64,000 bases of DNA, taken from the NCBI RefSeq assembly GCF_023101765.2, contig NC_064232.1, positions 7,445,933-7,509,932 on the forward strand, read 5' to 3'. Of the stretch, positions 21,143-31,430 are shown in pieces (the stretch's first letter is position 1; every line of letters starts with the position of its first letter). The position numbers were made by a program, and so were the translations under genes. Origin of the DNA: Spodoptera frugiperda (lineage: Eukaryota > Arthropoda > Insecta > Lepidoptera > Noctuidae). The notes under the pieces were generated by a model. That model was not told the DNA's origin, did no database searches, and worked only from the letters and a program-made list of their open reading frames with translations.

Positions 21143-21330
21143 TGACTGCACGGTTGGCGCGGTGTCTGCCGTGTAACGTGCAGGGGGTTCGATTCCCGCA
21201 CGGAGCAACACTTTGTGTGATCCACAAATTGTTGTTTCGGGTCTGTGTGTCATGTGTATATGAACTTGTATGTTTGTAAACGCACCCACGACACAGGAGA
21301 CAACCCTAAAGTGGGGCAACGTTAAAAAAA
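21143..21330 (+). repeat. SINE-2 (tRNA-derived), full length
   Basis: The head contains TTGGCGCGGTG (A-box-like) and GGGGGTTCGATTCCCGC (consensus B box, GGTTCGATTCC). The body is CTTTGTGTGATCCACAAATT...GTGTCATGTGTATATGAAC and the end is poly(A). A reverse copy is at 50793 and a partial at 43791. It is a SINE rather than a tRNA gene because the cloverleaf arms do not pair. Confidence 0.8.
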
Positions 21331-21469
21331 TTACTTTGACAAACTCTTGAGTTGCTCTAACTGAAGTAATTCTTCAGTTGGTGCAAACGACAGAAAAGAA
21401 CAGAGGCAGAAATATATTCTACACAGTGAAATGATATTAAAACACGCTAAAACAAAACTACTCTGTCTG
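21331..21469. other. No recognisable feature
   Basis: Unassigned sequence between SINE-2 and a CpG-rich block. Confidence 0.35.
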
Positions 21470-21640
21470 CCCCGTCGCTCAGCAAATTGTCCCCGTGAAG
21501 TGAAATAATGAGTAATAGCGTGCGTTAGTGTGTGTTCGGATGAACGAACTCGACTTTACACTCACAGTCATCGCGCGTCCGCCATGTTGCTACGTCACAC
21601 GGCCTTGGCGCGCGCGCAGCGAGACAGCTTAGTTTTGGAA
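21470..21640. promoter_or_regulatory. CpG-rich island, possible promoter
   Basis: GTCATCGCGCGTCCGCCATG, CTACGTCACACGGCCTTGGC and GCGCGCAGCGAGACAGC in AT-rich surroundings. The reverse strand has GTGACGTAGCAACATGGCGG, a CREB-like site next to an ATGGCGG (YY1/Pho-like) motif as found near some transcription starts. The ATG there meets TGA after four more codons, so it is not a supported CDS. Confidence 0.35.
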
Positions 21641-21807
21641 ATTATGGCCTTGCATCGCTTTACTATATGATTTATCAATTTATATATGTCGTTGTACAGG
21701 TATGGATGCTTGGAAAAAAATTGTTGGGGTGATAGACATTTCTTTTTTTTTTTGGTGAAATGAAAATGTTGGGTCGGGACGTTTTTTTTGTTGAAAAACT
21801 TTTTGCA

Positions 21808-21987
21808 ACGTCACGCCTTTTATCCTCTAAGGGTAGGTAGAGGTGCACATTACGGCACGTAATGCCGCTGTACAATGTAATGTATATCCACTTTTTACCA
21901 ATTGTTTTATAAGTCCCATGTACCTAATAGGGACATATCGGGCACAATTTCAGACTTCGTGCCACTACTGAGATTTTTTTTTAAATC
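21808..21987 (-). repeat. SINE-1, headless
   Basis: CAACGTCACGCCTTTTATCC to CGTGCCACTACTGAG. A small insertion sits in the ACACCCAC segment (AATGTAATGTATATCC). Confidence 0.85.
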
Positions 21988-22074
21988 GAAAAAAATCCAG
22001 GAATTCTTATTGAAAAGCTATATTTTTTTTAAGTATACTAGTCCTATTTATTGTATGCCATTAGGGAAGTTCTA

Positions 22075-22224
22075 TGAGCTGTGGACTACCCAGCGGGCTA
22101 CCAGGGTTTCGGCTCGAAAAGCAGGAGTAGGAACAGTTGGTTTTTGTCAGTAAGAATCTGACACTCTCTCTCGCCTAGCCCAATACGAGAAAAGATATTG
22201 GATGATTTTCTCTCCTTAAAAAAA
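22075..22224 (+). repeat. Family 1 retroposon
   Basis: GTGGACTACCCAGCGGGCTA through TCTCTCCTTAAAAAAA; many transitions, so an older copy. Confidence 0.85.
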
Positions 22225-22379
22225 GGGGAGGCTTATGTTCAGCAGTCAATGTCTTGTGGCTGCCATTATGTTGATAATACTAGTCTAATTGGTATAATCA
22301 CTGAGTTTGTTATATCGTATTTAGCACTCTCTGACAAACCTGAACCGTTTAATCGTCATCGTCATATTAATAATATCAT

Positions 22380-22595
22380 CAGAGGGAAGTGAAAACTATC
22401 GTTTCTTTTTCTTCTCCTCTAATAACATCTTCTGATTTATTTCGTTGCGGGATCCAAGACAGTCATTCATGTCCCTGAGACGTTGGACTTCAGTGTTTCA
22501 GTGATGTCAAGGTTGTATCTACTGTAGATCCTGGTGCACAGGAGTTGCAGCGGTATGGGAGGTTGTGGCGGACTTGTCCCATAAAAAAATATCTA
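22380..22595 (+). repeat. Family Q poly(A) retroposon
   Basis: GAGGGAAGTGAAAACTATCG, TTCGTTGCGGGATCCAAGAC and GGTTGTGGCGGACTTGTCCC, then poly(A). The longest copy in the window. It shares its 5' start with 54396-54545. Confidence 0.8.
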
Positions 22596-22774
22596 TAAGA
22601 CCTTACTTCCCGCGGCGAACTTATTACTTTCCACGAGGTGATAAGTCGACTTACACCTTATCATTTGTAGACTCTTAAGGGTCAAAGAGTCAGTGCAAAT
22701 TGCAACATACAGACACAATTAATGACTTTTATATTAATCATCATCATCACTCGTGACAATGTAGTGCTGGACTA

Positions 22775-22998
22775 TGACTTTTATCCCCGAAGGGGTAGGC
22801 AAAGGTGCACATTACGGCACGTAATGCCGCTATAAAATGTACACCCACTTATCACCATTTGTGTTATAAGTCCCATGTAATAGGGGGTGAGCCTATTGCC
22901 ATATACTGGACACAATTCCAGACTCCGTGCTGTACTGACAAATTTTCGGAATACCGAAAAGCTAGTAAGTAATACCTTGCGCGACCCGGGAATCGATC
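22775..22998 (-). repeat. SINE-1, nearly to the B box
   Basis: GACTTTTATCCCCGAAGGGG through GCGCGACCCGGGAATCGAT. The A box is lost. Confidence 0.85.
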
Positions 22999-23046
22999 AA
23001 AAGTCCTACTTAGAAGAATTTACCATAATCTCCGCGTTTGTCTTAT

Positions 23047-23167
23047 TTTTTTGAGGGGAGAAAATCATGAACTGTCCTCTCGCTCCTTGAGTGATGCAAG
23101 AGGGTGTGTCATACTCTTATTGACTAAACACCAAACTGTTCCTATTCCTGCTTCGAATTGGAGCAGG
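23047..23167 (-). repeat. Family 1 retroposon, highly diverged
   Basis: Poly(T) GAGGGGAGAAAATCATG then GTTCCTATTCCTGCTTCG. The CTCCCGCCTTGGGCGAGG segment is much altered. Confidence 0.6.
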
Positions 23168-23857
23168 CAGCATTCATCTGGGTTGCAGATCACTGCTTAC
23201 CCCTTTGGGAATTAAAAAGCGTGATATCATATACCTATTTTCTGAATTTATTTATTATGATTTTGAATATTTTTGAGACTTAAATGATAATAATTTTATT
23301 TAATGTATAATGTATATTTAGTGATTTGCTGTGCTATGGACTCCTGTCTGATAATAAATGATTTTTATTTTTATTTTATTATTTTATATGGTATCACGTA
23401 TACAAAACTTTATTAACATATTAGCTTTTGCCTGCGACTTCGTCCGCGTGGCATGTGCTAATATGCGACTCCTGACAGACAGACAGACAGACAATAATTT
23501 TTCGATCACTAATCACCCTTTGACAGTTATTTTTTAAATAAACATTAATGTACAGAAATGACCTCTCAACAGATTTATTACAAGTATATATGATCACAGC
23601 GTAGCAACAAATTTAAATTTATTCATTGCTAAAATATAAAAGCTCATTGCTACGGCGTGTTGCATCAGTCCGGAGTCGAACTCAAGGCAAGGCTTTTGCA
23701 ACTGGGTGTGGCGACGCGGCGGCGTCGTCTTGTCGCCTTAGCAACGGCTGTCTGACCACCTTGTCATGTGCATGCTAATATGTGCTGTGATTAATGTTGT
23801 ATAGAAAGTTAACAGTCAATAAGGGTTGTTTTTTCATTTAACTAAATATTTTTTTTA
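23168..23857. other. AT-rich, with a CpG-rich patch
   Basis: A SINE-1 scrap lies at about 23200-23225 (ACCCCTTTGGGAATTAAAAA). Positions 23640-23770 are GC-richer (GGCGACGCGGCGGCGTCGTC) and could be another 5'-end-like island. Otherwise nothing identified. Confidence 0.4.
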
Positions 23858-24103
23858 AAGTCAAAAGAGAAAATGATTTATATCAAATTCAGGAAGGTGC
23901 TTTTGAACGTTAAAGCAAATATAATAATATTAATAACGTCTGTCTGTCGGTCAGTCATCTAGTTGCTCTATTTGCTCGTTCCAAAGTGTAGATTCCTATG
24001 GAGAAGAACGAGCAAGAAACTCCATAGGTTACCCTTTTTCAATCAGATTCACAATACAATTCTTGGTTACATTGTTTCGATTACTTCAACTATGTGAGAA
24101 CAA
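23858..24103 (-). repeat. Family D retroposon, long form
   Basis: From AAAGTCAAAAGAGAAAATGA to TTCGATTACTTCAACTATGTG. It shows that D extends at least 60 bp upstream of AAGAGTAACCTATGG. Confidence 0.85.
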
Positions 24104-24153
24104 TGTAAAACTAATATTCAGTCAAAGTGAAAAAAGAAAATAATCTTTTATGT

Positions 24154-24431
24154 TGTCACGCTCTCTATCCCCTGAAAGAATAGGCAGAGGTGCACATTTT
24201 GGCGCGTCAGGCCACTGTAAAATGTACACACACTTTTCACAATTTATGTTGTAATGTCCCATGTAATAGGGAGTGAACCTATTGCCATTTACCAGGCACA
24301 TTTCCAGACTTAGTGCTACTACTGAGAAATTTTCGAAAAATCGAAAAAAGTTCAACAATATTTCATTTGACCCGGGAAACAAACTCGAGACTCCTTGCCC
24401 GGTTGTACTTCCAACCACTCGGCTGACGAGT
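24154..24431 (-). repeat. SINE-1, full length but diverged
   Basis: TGTCACGCTCTCTATCCCCT through GACTCCTTGCCCGG and CAACCACTCGGCTGACGAG. The A box is retained and the B box reads GGGAAACAAACTCG. The 98-residue open frame over it is not a gene. Confidence 0.85.
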
Positions 24432-24642
24432 CAGTCTGATCTGAAGATCTTTACTAATATTATTGTGGTGACACATGCAAGTGACAGATGACAGAAGTCG
24501 TACATAGACGATCGACGAGCAAATCAACGGATGACGTCATAAATCCTACATCGCTCTTATTACCATTAACATAGATCACGAAAAAAAATCCCAACGTGCA
24601 ACAGTTGGGCAGAAAGCCCGCCAGGACACTCAATGTTCACTG

Positions 24643-24747
24643 CTGTTCACACAACGAAACACAACGTAAGCGTTGTTTTCTGCTCGGCCGTGGTATCACT
24701 CCGGTCGAGCCGGCCCAGCAGTGCCGAAGCATGACTTTCTCACACCT
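24643..24747 (+). mobile_element. Lep1-like 3' fragment
   Basis: CACACAACGAAACACAACGT to GCATGACTTTCTCACACC, flush against the following Family 1 copy. Confidence 0.8.
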
Positions 24748-24905
24748 TTTTATTTTGAGGGGGGAAAATCATCCAATGACTTCTCCCGCCTTGGGCGAGG
24801 CGAGAGGGAGTGTAAGACTCTTACTGACTAAAAATCACCCCGCTCCTACTCCTGCTTTTCGAGCTGGAGCCCCAGTAACCCGCTAGGTAGTCCGCAGCTC
24901 CGGAT
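24747..24905 (-). repeat. Family 1 retroposon
   Basis: TTTTTATTTTGAGGGGGGAA through GGTAGTCCGCAGCTCCGGAT. Confidence 0.9.
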
Positions 24906-25529
24906 CAGACTTTCCCACACCTAGACTTTATTATTTTTGACGAAGATGATTCATACTAATACACCTCTATCTAGGTAATACTTCAGACAAAAAAATACAA
25001 GTACGTATATGCGACATATTATATATACCTACGAAAACATTCAAATAAGAATAATAATCCACTCTATTCTTGAGCAAATAGATAAAAAAAGTAAAAAAAT
25101 CCAAAATGGCGCCGCCCCACCCAGATACGCATTGCCTTGAGTGTGGTGCAACTGTTGTAAATAATATTCATCATATTGTATATCAATGACAAAAAGGGAT
25201 AGGCAGAGTTTCGTCAAAAGTCAAAAAACTCACATGTCAAAATTATTTATTTCAATTAGACCAGGATTTTTGATTTCAGGACCGTATTTTTGATTGTCTT
25301 TGATCATTATATTGATACCTATAATTTAAATCTTCATTTTAGTATTTTAAGAGCTAACTTCTGAAAAAGTACACTAAAATGGTGAAAATAACTTTTATTT
25401 CGGAGGTCGGTGTTAAATAAGCAACAAACAATAATGAGAAACAACGACTTTCGAAATCAAAGTCAATTTGATCCTTTTAATGTTTTTTTAACCGTCTTTC
25501 TTCAGTGAAGTCAGTTATTTTTTTTATTA
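24906..25529. other. AT-rich with a Family D tail scrap
   Basis: Positions 25214-25270 (AAAAGTCAAAAAACTCACAT...TTCAATTAGACCAGG) are a reverse D tail. AAAATGGCGCCGCC at about 25103 is GC-rich but isolated. Positions 25380-25520 resemble in reverse the sequence near 12960-13020. Confidence 0.4.
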
Positions 25530-25683
25530 CTATTATGCATGTATTATACACATAAACCTTCCTCTTGAATCACTCTATCTATTAAAAAAACCGCATCAAA
25601 ATCCGTTGCGTAGTTTTAAAGATTTAAGCGTACAAAGGGACATAGGGACAGAGAAAGCGACTTTGTTTTATACTATGTAGTTA
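25530..25683 (+). repeat. Family E, 5'-truncated
   Basis: ATTATGCATGTATTATACAC to TATACTATGTAGTTAT. Confidence 0.85.
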
Positions 25684-25969
25684 TGTATAATAGGTCAGTT
25701 TAGCTACTAAGTCACCAGGTATTTATTCAATTTTCCTTCCTCCATTGATTAACGAATAACAACAGGGGTCATTTACCTAATTCTATTCAATTTGTCATAG
25801 ATACCTACCTATATTTGATTGAACAATTATTTATTGCAATTGAATAGGTATTTATATTTGGACTAGAGCCTAGAAAAGGAAAATTATTTGAAATCAAATA
25901 ATCAATCTGTATTTTTATATGGTAGGTATTTTTTTTAATCTCAATGTGTTTTTTTTTTATTTAATAGAT
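25684..25969. other. No recognisable feature
   Basis: AT-rich sequence. Confidence 0.45.
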
Positions 25970-26085
25970 TGACGTTTGGTAAATGATGATGTGGTCAACG
26001 GTGGAGCACGCCTGCCTATAAGCAATCTATTCACTCGGGGCTTGAAGACACCCAGGTTATACCCATCAGGAAACACAGACCCTAA
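25970..26085 (-). pseudogene. LINE-WN C-terminal tail, damaged
   Basis: Reverse strand: CTGTGTTTCCTGATGGGTAT, CAAGCCCCGAGTGAATAG, GGCAGGCGTGCTCCACCG. The 3' UTR motif GGCCAAACG is deleted down to AAACGTCAATC. Same reading frame as the 13906 copy. Confidence 0.65.
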
Positions 26086-26694
26086 TTCCAGAATTATTTA
26101 AACGCAGTTGTACATAAATCACTCATCATCAAGTCATAGCATACTTTTACTGTAAGAATATAATGTATTGTCTTCAAAAAATGTAATATTAGAACGGTTA
26201 TTCTAAAGGTTAGAAAATAACAATAAAACAGAAAATGACAATTTTATTCCAATTAAACCATATACTTAGTTACCTTTGAAACGTCAACAAAGAAAGAATT
26301 ATATAATAATATGTAATTTTGTCCTTCAGTGAAGCTAGGTACCAAAGTGTAACATAAAAAAATCTCTCAAAAGATTTTGTCAAAAATACGTTACAACAAA
26401 AAATCAAATAAAAAATGTCCGCTTCGCTCGCTAGTGCTGGGCCACAAAGGGCCAAAAATCAACAATAGTACGGCTAGGGCGTCCGGCCCTGCTATTGGTC
26501 GATCCCTTCAACGCATCGAATGCATCATAGTCACTATGCAAGACATAACAGAAGTATTATAGAGGCAAAACTATTAACTATTTTATTTGATATTTTTTCG
26601 TAAAATAATAATTGTTTTTTTTTTCTGTTTTTATTGAAGTGTAATAAAATGATAGATTTAAATTAAATTAACTAAAAATCAGGCTGCGTGATGT
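26086..26694. other. AT-rich; possible Family T scrap
   Basis: Positions 26440-26530 (GCTGGGCCACAAAGGGCC...TGCTATTGGTCGATCC) resemble the ends of Family T around 53930-53990. No coding signal. Confidence 0.35.
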
Positions 26695-26965
26695 AGCCGC
26701 GTCTGCGCACGCTGCTCATGATGAAGAGTCCCTCTGTGACTCGAAACTAGTAGAGCTTTTCATACTAAATTAATGATTATGTTATCGGCTTATTCATTCG
26801 ACGAGGAACTCGACTTGTTTCAAGCCATGCTAGTAGTAACAGCGCGACAATCACCGCGTCGTGTGTCACAGAATACTGCTCATGAATAAGTCTCTTACAT
26901 GGCTAGAAACTAGTCGAGTTCCTCGTCAAACAGTTACGTGAGTAAGCCGAGAAACATAATAATTA
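26695..26965. pseudogene. LINE-WN upstream segments in both orientations
   Basis: Three pieces: CTGCTCATGATGAAGAGTCC (26720 on), a reversed piece ATGTTATCGGCTTATTCATT...CAAGCCATGCTAG (26770-26832), and ACTGCTCATGAATAAGTCTC...GAGTAAGCCGAGAAACATAA (26876-26960). The arrangement indicates repeated rearrangement of the same LINE segment. Confidence 0.55.
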
Positions 26966-27405
26966 AAAAAATACTACTACTACTGCTTTTTATATTTTTA
27001 AATACTTTTTTTTCTTTTAATTTAATATTTAGAAATGTAATAATCAAGTATAAGAAAAAAATAAAGCAGTTTGTTTTTCGTTTAAACTATTTTTTGAGCC
27101 TATATTATTTCATTACTCATATTTTTCTTGACTAATTTAATAAATTCTTTTTTTTAATTAGTCTTTTTATCCATAATAGAAAAACACATCACACTCACAA
27201 AAAATCTAGTCAAAAAAATTTTTAACCGACCTACAAATCATTTGCTCAAACTAAACCTACTGCATTCAACTGCATTGTGATAGACCGAAATCTATGCGGC
27301 AGCTGATTGGTCCAAATATCTCAATGACGATGACTGAATGATTTAAAGGTTAGGAAGGGCCATTGGGCGGTATCTACTAGTTATATTAGTTATATTTTGT
27401 AAGTG
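26966..27405. other. No recognisable feature
   Basis: AT-rich. The 65-residue open frame at 26938-27135 is a low-complexity artefact. Confidence 0.45.
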
Positions 27406-27567
27406 GGAGAGCCATGCTTCGGCACTGCTGGGCCGGCTCGACCGGAGTGATACCACGGCCGAGCTGTACACCGACGTGAAACAACCACAGCGTTGTGTGA
27501 GTGAGGTTACCGGAGGCACTCCTTCCCAATCCCCGATTCTACAACAACCCTTAAATTTCTAACCCCC
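27406..27567 (-). mobile_element. Lep1-like 3' half
   Basis: GTGGGAGAGCCATGCTTCGG to CCTTAAATTTCTAACCCCC, with small deletions (CCGAGCTGTACACCGACG). Confidence 0.85.
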
Positions 27568-27771
27568 ATATTTTTAGTTTCCTATGTGATGGGGGATATT
27601 TATTTATTTGAAAGAAAATCATAAATTATTTTCGTATATTTTAAAGTCGAATATAAATTAAATTATTTAACAAAAGCAAAGTTGGAATAATCCCAAAAAA
27701 ATTATATCGCCGTACTCATACATTGAATGCTTACTTAAACTTGAAATGATAAAAAAAAATTATTTAATCTA
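27568..27771. other. No recognisable feature
   Basis: AT-rich sequence. Confidence 0.4.
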
Positions 27772-27873
27772 TAAAAAAATCGCATCAAAATCCGTTGCGT
27801 AGTTTTAAAGATTTAAGCGTACAAAGGGACATAGGGACAGAGAAAGCGACTTTGTTTTATACTATGTAGTGAT
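27772..27873 (+). repeat. Family E, 3' half
   Basis: AAAAAATCGCATCAAAATCC to TACTATGTAGTGATA. Confidence 0.85.
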
Positions 27874-27929
27874 AACTAAGGAATAACATAAACTGTTTCC
27901 TATTCCGACAACCTTTAGAAAAAAAACGG

Positions 27930-28045
27930 ATCTATTTGTCAGTGTCATCTATCCCACTGGTCTATAATAGAGCCATGTAAAGGGCCGCTCTCTGATTGGT
28001 CGACCTTTTACATAATCATAGACCATACTATGGTCGTAGGCCAAT
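27930..28045. repeat. Family T-like fragment
   Basis: CGCTCTCTGATTGGTCGACC and TAGACCATACTATGGTCGTA resemble the ends of the units at 51482-53985. Weak match. Confidence 0.35.
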
Positions 28046-28136
28046 GGGACAACGGGACCCTTTTTTTACCTGCACGGTTTTTTTAGACACGGGATCTCTA
28101 TCTATCCTTTTTCGTTTTGGAGTCTATTCGCTCTAC

Positions 28137-28254
28137 TGCCTCGTTGGATGAGTCGGTCGTGGGTTCGATTCCCGGGTCGTGCAAAGTGTTGGTGGGACTT
28201 GATCGGTATTTTCGAAAAAAAATTCTCAGTAGTAACACAGAGTCTGGAATTGTG
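28137..28254 (+). repeat. SINE-1 head, B box intact
   Basis: TGCCTCGTTGGATGAGTCGG, then TGGGTTCGATTCCCGGGTCG, a perfect B box, then AACACAGAGTCTGGAATTGTG where a Lep1 scrap takes over. Confidence 0.8.
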
Positions 28255-28313
28255 TGTTTCAAGTGTCCATGGGCGGCGGCGATTGCTTACCATTACGTTT
28301 GCTCGTTTACCGA
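28254..28313 (-). mobile_element. Lep1-like core scrap
   Basis: TGTTTCAAGTGTCCATGGGC to CGTTTGCTCGTTTACCG, replacing the SINE-1 body. Confidence 0.7.
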
Positions 28314-28490
28314 CATATATATGTGTATATATTTCTCGAATGCTATCTCTTGCAATAACAAAGCTATAAATAAATACATGTAACTGATTACAATATCTCG
28401 ACCATTGAACCGCGTGACAGTGACTGACCGACGCGAGGACATCAAATGGATGGGTCACCGCGATCGTACACACACAATTTCACATAATCT
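28314..28490. other. No recognisable feature
   Basis: Unassigned; TATATGTGTATATAT low complexity near 28320. Confidence 0.4.
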
Positions 28491-28751
28491 TTTTTTCATC
28501 ACCTGATGGTAAGCAATCGCCGCCGCCCATGGACACTTGAAACACCAGAGGCGTTACAAGTGCGTTGCCGGCTTTTTGGTGGTTAGGAATTTAAGGGTTG
28601 TTGGTGAATCGGGGATGGGGAAGATTGAAAAGGAGAGAATTGTAACCTCACTCACACAATGAAAGTTGTTTCACGTCGGTTTTCTGCTCGGCCGTGGTAT
28701 AACTCCGGTCGAGCCGGCCCAGCAGTGCCGAAGCATGGCGAGCCCACACTT
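28491..28751 (+). mobile_element. Lep1-like element, near full length
   Basis: ATCACCTGATGGTAAGCAAT to GCATGGCGAGCCCACACTT. The AACGAGCAGACG part of the start is missing. Confidence 0.9.
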
Positions 28752-28797
28752 ATCATTTTTTTGCCCTAATCTACTTTCATATAATTTGTTCAATGCA

Positions 28798-29177
28798 ATA
28801 TCACGCCTATTATCCTAGATGGGGTAGGCAGAAGTGCACATTACGGCACGTAATGCCGCTATACAATGTACACGCACTTTTCACCATTTGCGTTATAAGT
28901 CCCATGTAATAGGAGGTAAACCTATTGCCATATACTGGACACAATTCCAGACTCCGTGCTACTACTGAAAAAAAATCGAAAAACCGAAAAAAGCCCAGTA
29001 ATACTTTGCCCGACCCGGGAATCGAACTGCACTCCCCTATGGTTGACTGTCAGAGAATGCCTTAAGGCATTAAGTCCGCTATTCACTATAATTTTTGTGA
29101 TAAAGATTAAATAAATAAATAAATCGAACCCGAGACCTCTTGTCCGGCAGTTGCACTTGCGACCACTCGACCAACGA
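28798..29177 (-). repeat. SINE-1, full length, with a 94-bp insertion
   Basis: Tail to tRNA head, ending GACCACTCGACCAACGAGGC. The B box is broken in two by an insertion at 29028-29121 flanked by 8-bp repeats AATCGAAC. With the insert removed the SINE is collinear with 46896-47174. Confidence 0.9.
29028..29121 (+). mobile_element. Short retroposon inserted in SINE-1
   Basis: Begins TGCACTCCCCTATGGTTGAC, contains the palindromic ATGCCTTAAGGCAT, and ends with AATAAA-type repeats (TAAATAAATAAATAA). AATCGAAC at 29020-29027 and again at 29122-29129 is a clean 8-bp target duplication. I infer a LINE 3' end retroposed by target-primed reverse transcription. Confidence 0.8.
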
Positions 29178-29206
29178 GGCAGTCAGTCAGTCAGTCAGTC
29201 AGTAAA
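29178..29206. repeat. (AGTC)n microsatellite
   Basis: About seven tandem AGTC units at the 5' edge of the SINE-1 head, a junction where SINEs often seed microsatellites. Confidence 0.9.
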
Positions 29207-29391
29207 CCAGAATATTTACAATGTCAGTAAAACGACTAAAAATAACAACAAGTTCAGTTATTTGGCAAGTGTGATCAATATTTGAAATTCTTCAGTTTTC
29301 AGCACTGTATCTACTGAAATGTGCTGAAACGATTCTGTCTTCGGTCGCAGTGCCAAGCTAATTAGCTGAGAGGTTATTGAACTTTTGTAGC
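29207..29391. other. No recognisable feature
   Basis: Unassigned sequence. Confidence 0.4.
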
Positions 29392-29492
29392 TTCACGCCT
29401 CTTATCCCCTGAAGGGGTAGACAGAGGTGTGCAAATACAATGTTACACTATTCACCAGTTATGTTATAAGTCCCATGTAATAGAGGGTGACT
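29392..29492 (-). repeat. SINE-1 tail half
   Basis: CTTCACGCCTCTTATCCCCT to CATGTAATAGAGGGTGAC. Confidence 0.8.
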
Positions 29493-29513
29493 CTTTTGTT
29501 ATTTTTGAGAACA

Positions 29514-29781
29514 TTTTTTTTATGGAACACGCCGTAAACGAGCTGACGTATCACATGATGGTAAGCAATCGCCGCCGCCCATGGACACTTGAAACACCAG
29601 AGGCGTTACAAGTGCGTTGCCGGCCTTTTGGGGATTGGGAAGATTGGAAAGGGGGGAATTGGGCCTCCGGTAACCTCACTCACACAACGCAAGCGTTGTT
29701 TCACGTCGGTTTTTTGTGAGGCTGTGGTATCACTCCAGTCGAGCCGGCCCATTCGTGCTGAAGCATGACTCTCCCACACTT
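29514..29781 (+). mobile_element. Lep1-like element, full length
   Basis: TTTTTTTTATGGAACACGCC, CACATGATGGTAAGCAATCG, and ends GACTCTCCCACACTTA. A clean reference copy despite a deletion in the AATTTAAGGGTTGTTGGGG segment. Confidence 0.9.
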
Positions 29782-29923
29782 ATATTAAACCAGGAGAGTT
29801 TTATTTAAAAAAATGCTATTATTTCAAATTGAGTTGACTTATGCCATAGCACGTGGCTAGACTAAGGCCACGCCCTTATTTTAGGTTAGGAGCTGATATC
29901 GGGACCTAATCAGAGTTAATGAG
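29782..29923. other. No recognisable feature
   Basis: Unassigned; possibly more of the LINE-PHG body. Confidence 0.35.
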
Positions 29924-30072
29924 AGCCAAATTAAAAGTACCTTTAACCGACGAGCATGCATGAAAAGACTGATGACTGTTGATGAAGCGAAAGAGGTGTG
30001 TAAGAGTCGTAGCAATTGGCGTTCCATTGTCTCTGCCTACCCCCATGGGAGACAGGCGTGAAGTTATGTATG
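29924..30072 (+). pseudogene. LINE-PHG: C-terminal end of a LINE ORF
   Basis: Encodes KSTFNRRACMKRLMTVDEAK, then EVCKSRSNWRSIVSAYPHGR QA and a TGA stop at 30059-30061. This tail (basic residues, a D/K-rich helix, then NWRS and PHGRQA) resembles C-terminal tails of lepidopteran endonuclease/reverse-transcriptase ORFs. The same sequence is at 47185, 30775 (-), 31157 (-) and 51912. Everything upstream of the tail is missing, so it is a 5'-truncated copy. Confidence 0.7.
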
Positions 30073-30095
30073 AGATCGGGAGTTATAAACCAACC

Positions 30096-30532
30096 TAAGC
30101 GGTTACCATGGCTCCGTGTTTAGTCAGTAAGAGTCTGACACTCCCTTATACTTTTTTATTATACAAAGCTGAAGAGTTTGTTTAAACGCGCTAATCTACG
30201 AAACTACTGATCCGAATTGAATAATTCTTTGTGTATTGGATAGTCCATTTATCGAGGATATCTTCTATAATATAAAAATAAGTCGGGTTTTCCTTCCTGA
30301 CGCTATAACTCCAGAACGCACGAACCGATTTCCACGGTTTTGCATTCGTTGGAAAGGTCTCGGGCTCCGTGAGGTTTATAGCGAAGAAAATTTTCAAAAG
30401 AAAAGCAGGAAAACAGGGTGGAATATAATCATTGGTGGCAACATCAAAAGTGGGTGTACATTGTATAGTGGCATTACGTGCCATAATGTGCACCTCTGTC
30501 TATCCCTTCGGGGATAAAAGGCGTGACGATAC
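30096..30532 (+). repeat. Mosaic of Family 1, L and SINE-1 pieces
   Basis: 30096-30151 is a Family 1 scrap (TTTAGTCAGTAAGAGTCTGA). 30166-30262 matches 45188 on (AAGCTGAAGAGTTTGTTT). 30263-30440 is Family L (AAATAAGTCGGGTTTTCCTT to ATCATTGGTGGC). 30446-30532 is a SINE-1 tail (AGTGGGTGTACATTGTATAG). Confidence 0.65.
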
Positions 30533-30774
30533 AACAACAAAAAATATATTGGAGGTAATACAAAGTATTACAAGCCGGGACAGCTAGTGGAAAAGATAAA
30601 TTCTGCACAGGACAACTGTTTTTTTTAAACTTTCTTCGACGAACGATTGTAGGACAAAGGATGATGCTAGAGTTTCTATGTAACCTGGTCCCACCTTCCA
30701 ATAGATATGTGTGTTACATCATTGGATAGGTAATTTTGAGCTGAATGTCTGATAAAACTACATACATACATAAC
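30533..30774. other. No recognisable feature
   Basis: Unassigned; contains AATTTTGAGCTGAATG, whose reverse complement appears near 31305. Confidence 0.4.
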
Positions 30775-30896
30775 TTCACGCCTGTCTCCCATGGGGGTAG
30801 GCAGAGACAATGCGCCGCCAATTGCCATGGTTCTTACACACTTCTTTCACTTCATCAACAGTCATCAGTCTTTTCATGGATGCTCGTCGGTTAAAG
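30775..30896 (-). pseudogene. LINE-PHG tail, reverse
   Basis: Encodes TFNRRASMKRLMTVDEVKEV and ends with RRIVSAYPHGRQA-stop. Family D begins immediately after it, at the start of the preserved segment. Confidence 0.7.
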
Positions 30897-30897
30897 G

Positions 30898-31122
30898 TAA
30901 TCGAAACAATGTAACCAAGAATTGTATTGTGAACCTGATTGGAAAAGAGTAACCTATGGAGTTTCTTGCTCGTTCTTCTCCATAGGAATCTACACTTTGG
31001 AACGAGCAAATAGCTTCACTAGAGGACTGACCGACAGACTGATGTTATTAATATTATTTTATTTGCTTTGACGTTCAAAAGTGCCTTCCTGGTCTATTTG
31101 AAATAAATGATTTTGACTTTGA
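30898..31122 (+). repeat. Family D, long form, between two LINE-PHG tails
   Basis: TAATCGAAACAATGTAACCA to TTTTGACTTTGACAATG. Flanked on both sides by reverse LINE-PHG pieces, so either it inserted there or the LINE tail was duplicated around it. Confidence 0.85.
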
Positions 31123-31156
31123 CAATGGAACGTCAATTGCTACGACTATTACATAC

Positions 31157-31215
31157 CTTTTTCGCTTCATCAACAGTCATCAGTCTTTTCATGCATGCTC
31201 GTCGGTTAGAGGCAC
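31157..31215 (-). pseudogene. LINE-PHG tail fragment
   Basis: TTCATCAACAGTCATCAGTC then GCATGCTCGTCGGTTAGAGG, the reverse of codons for NRRACMKRLMTVDE. Confidence 0.7.
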
Positions 31216-31430
31216 TTTTAATTTGATAAAACTACCATGTTTAATAAAATAAAGAATAACTCTGAACGGACTAAGATTTGGAACTTGGCGCCGTAGTAAC
31301 TTTTATTCAGCTCAAAATTACCTATCCAATGATGTAACACACATAGCTATTGGAAAGTGGGACCAGGATTTGCATCCTCTTTTGCAGTTTTCCAATTAAT
31401 TTTTAATTTGTCTGCACTTTTAAAAATGGA

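Noticed and set aside
21143..21215. Possible tRNA gene (perfect B box)
   Set aside because: The acceptor and anticodon arms do not pair and the body is shared with other SINE-2 copies, so it is a SINE head.
29178..29206. CRISPR-like or regulatory array
   Set aside because: Simple (AGTC)n microsatellite; no spacers.
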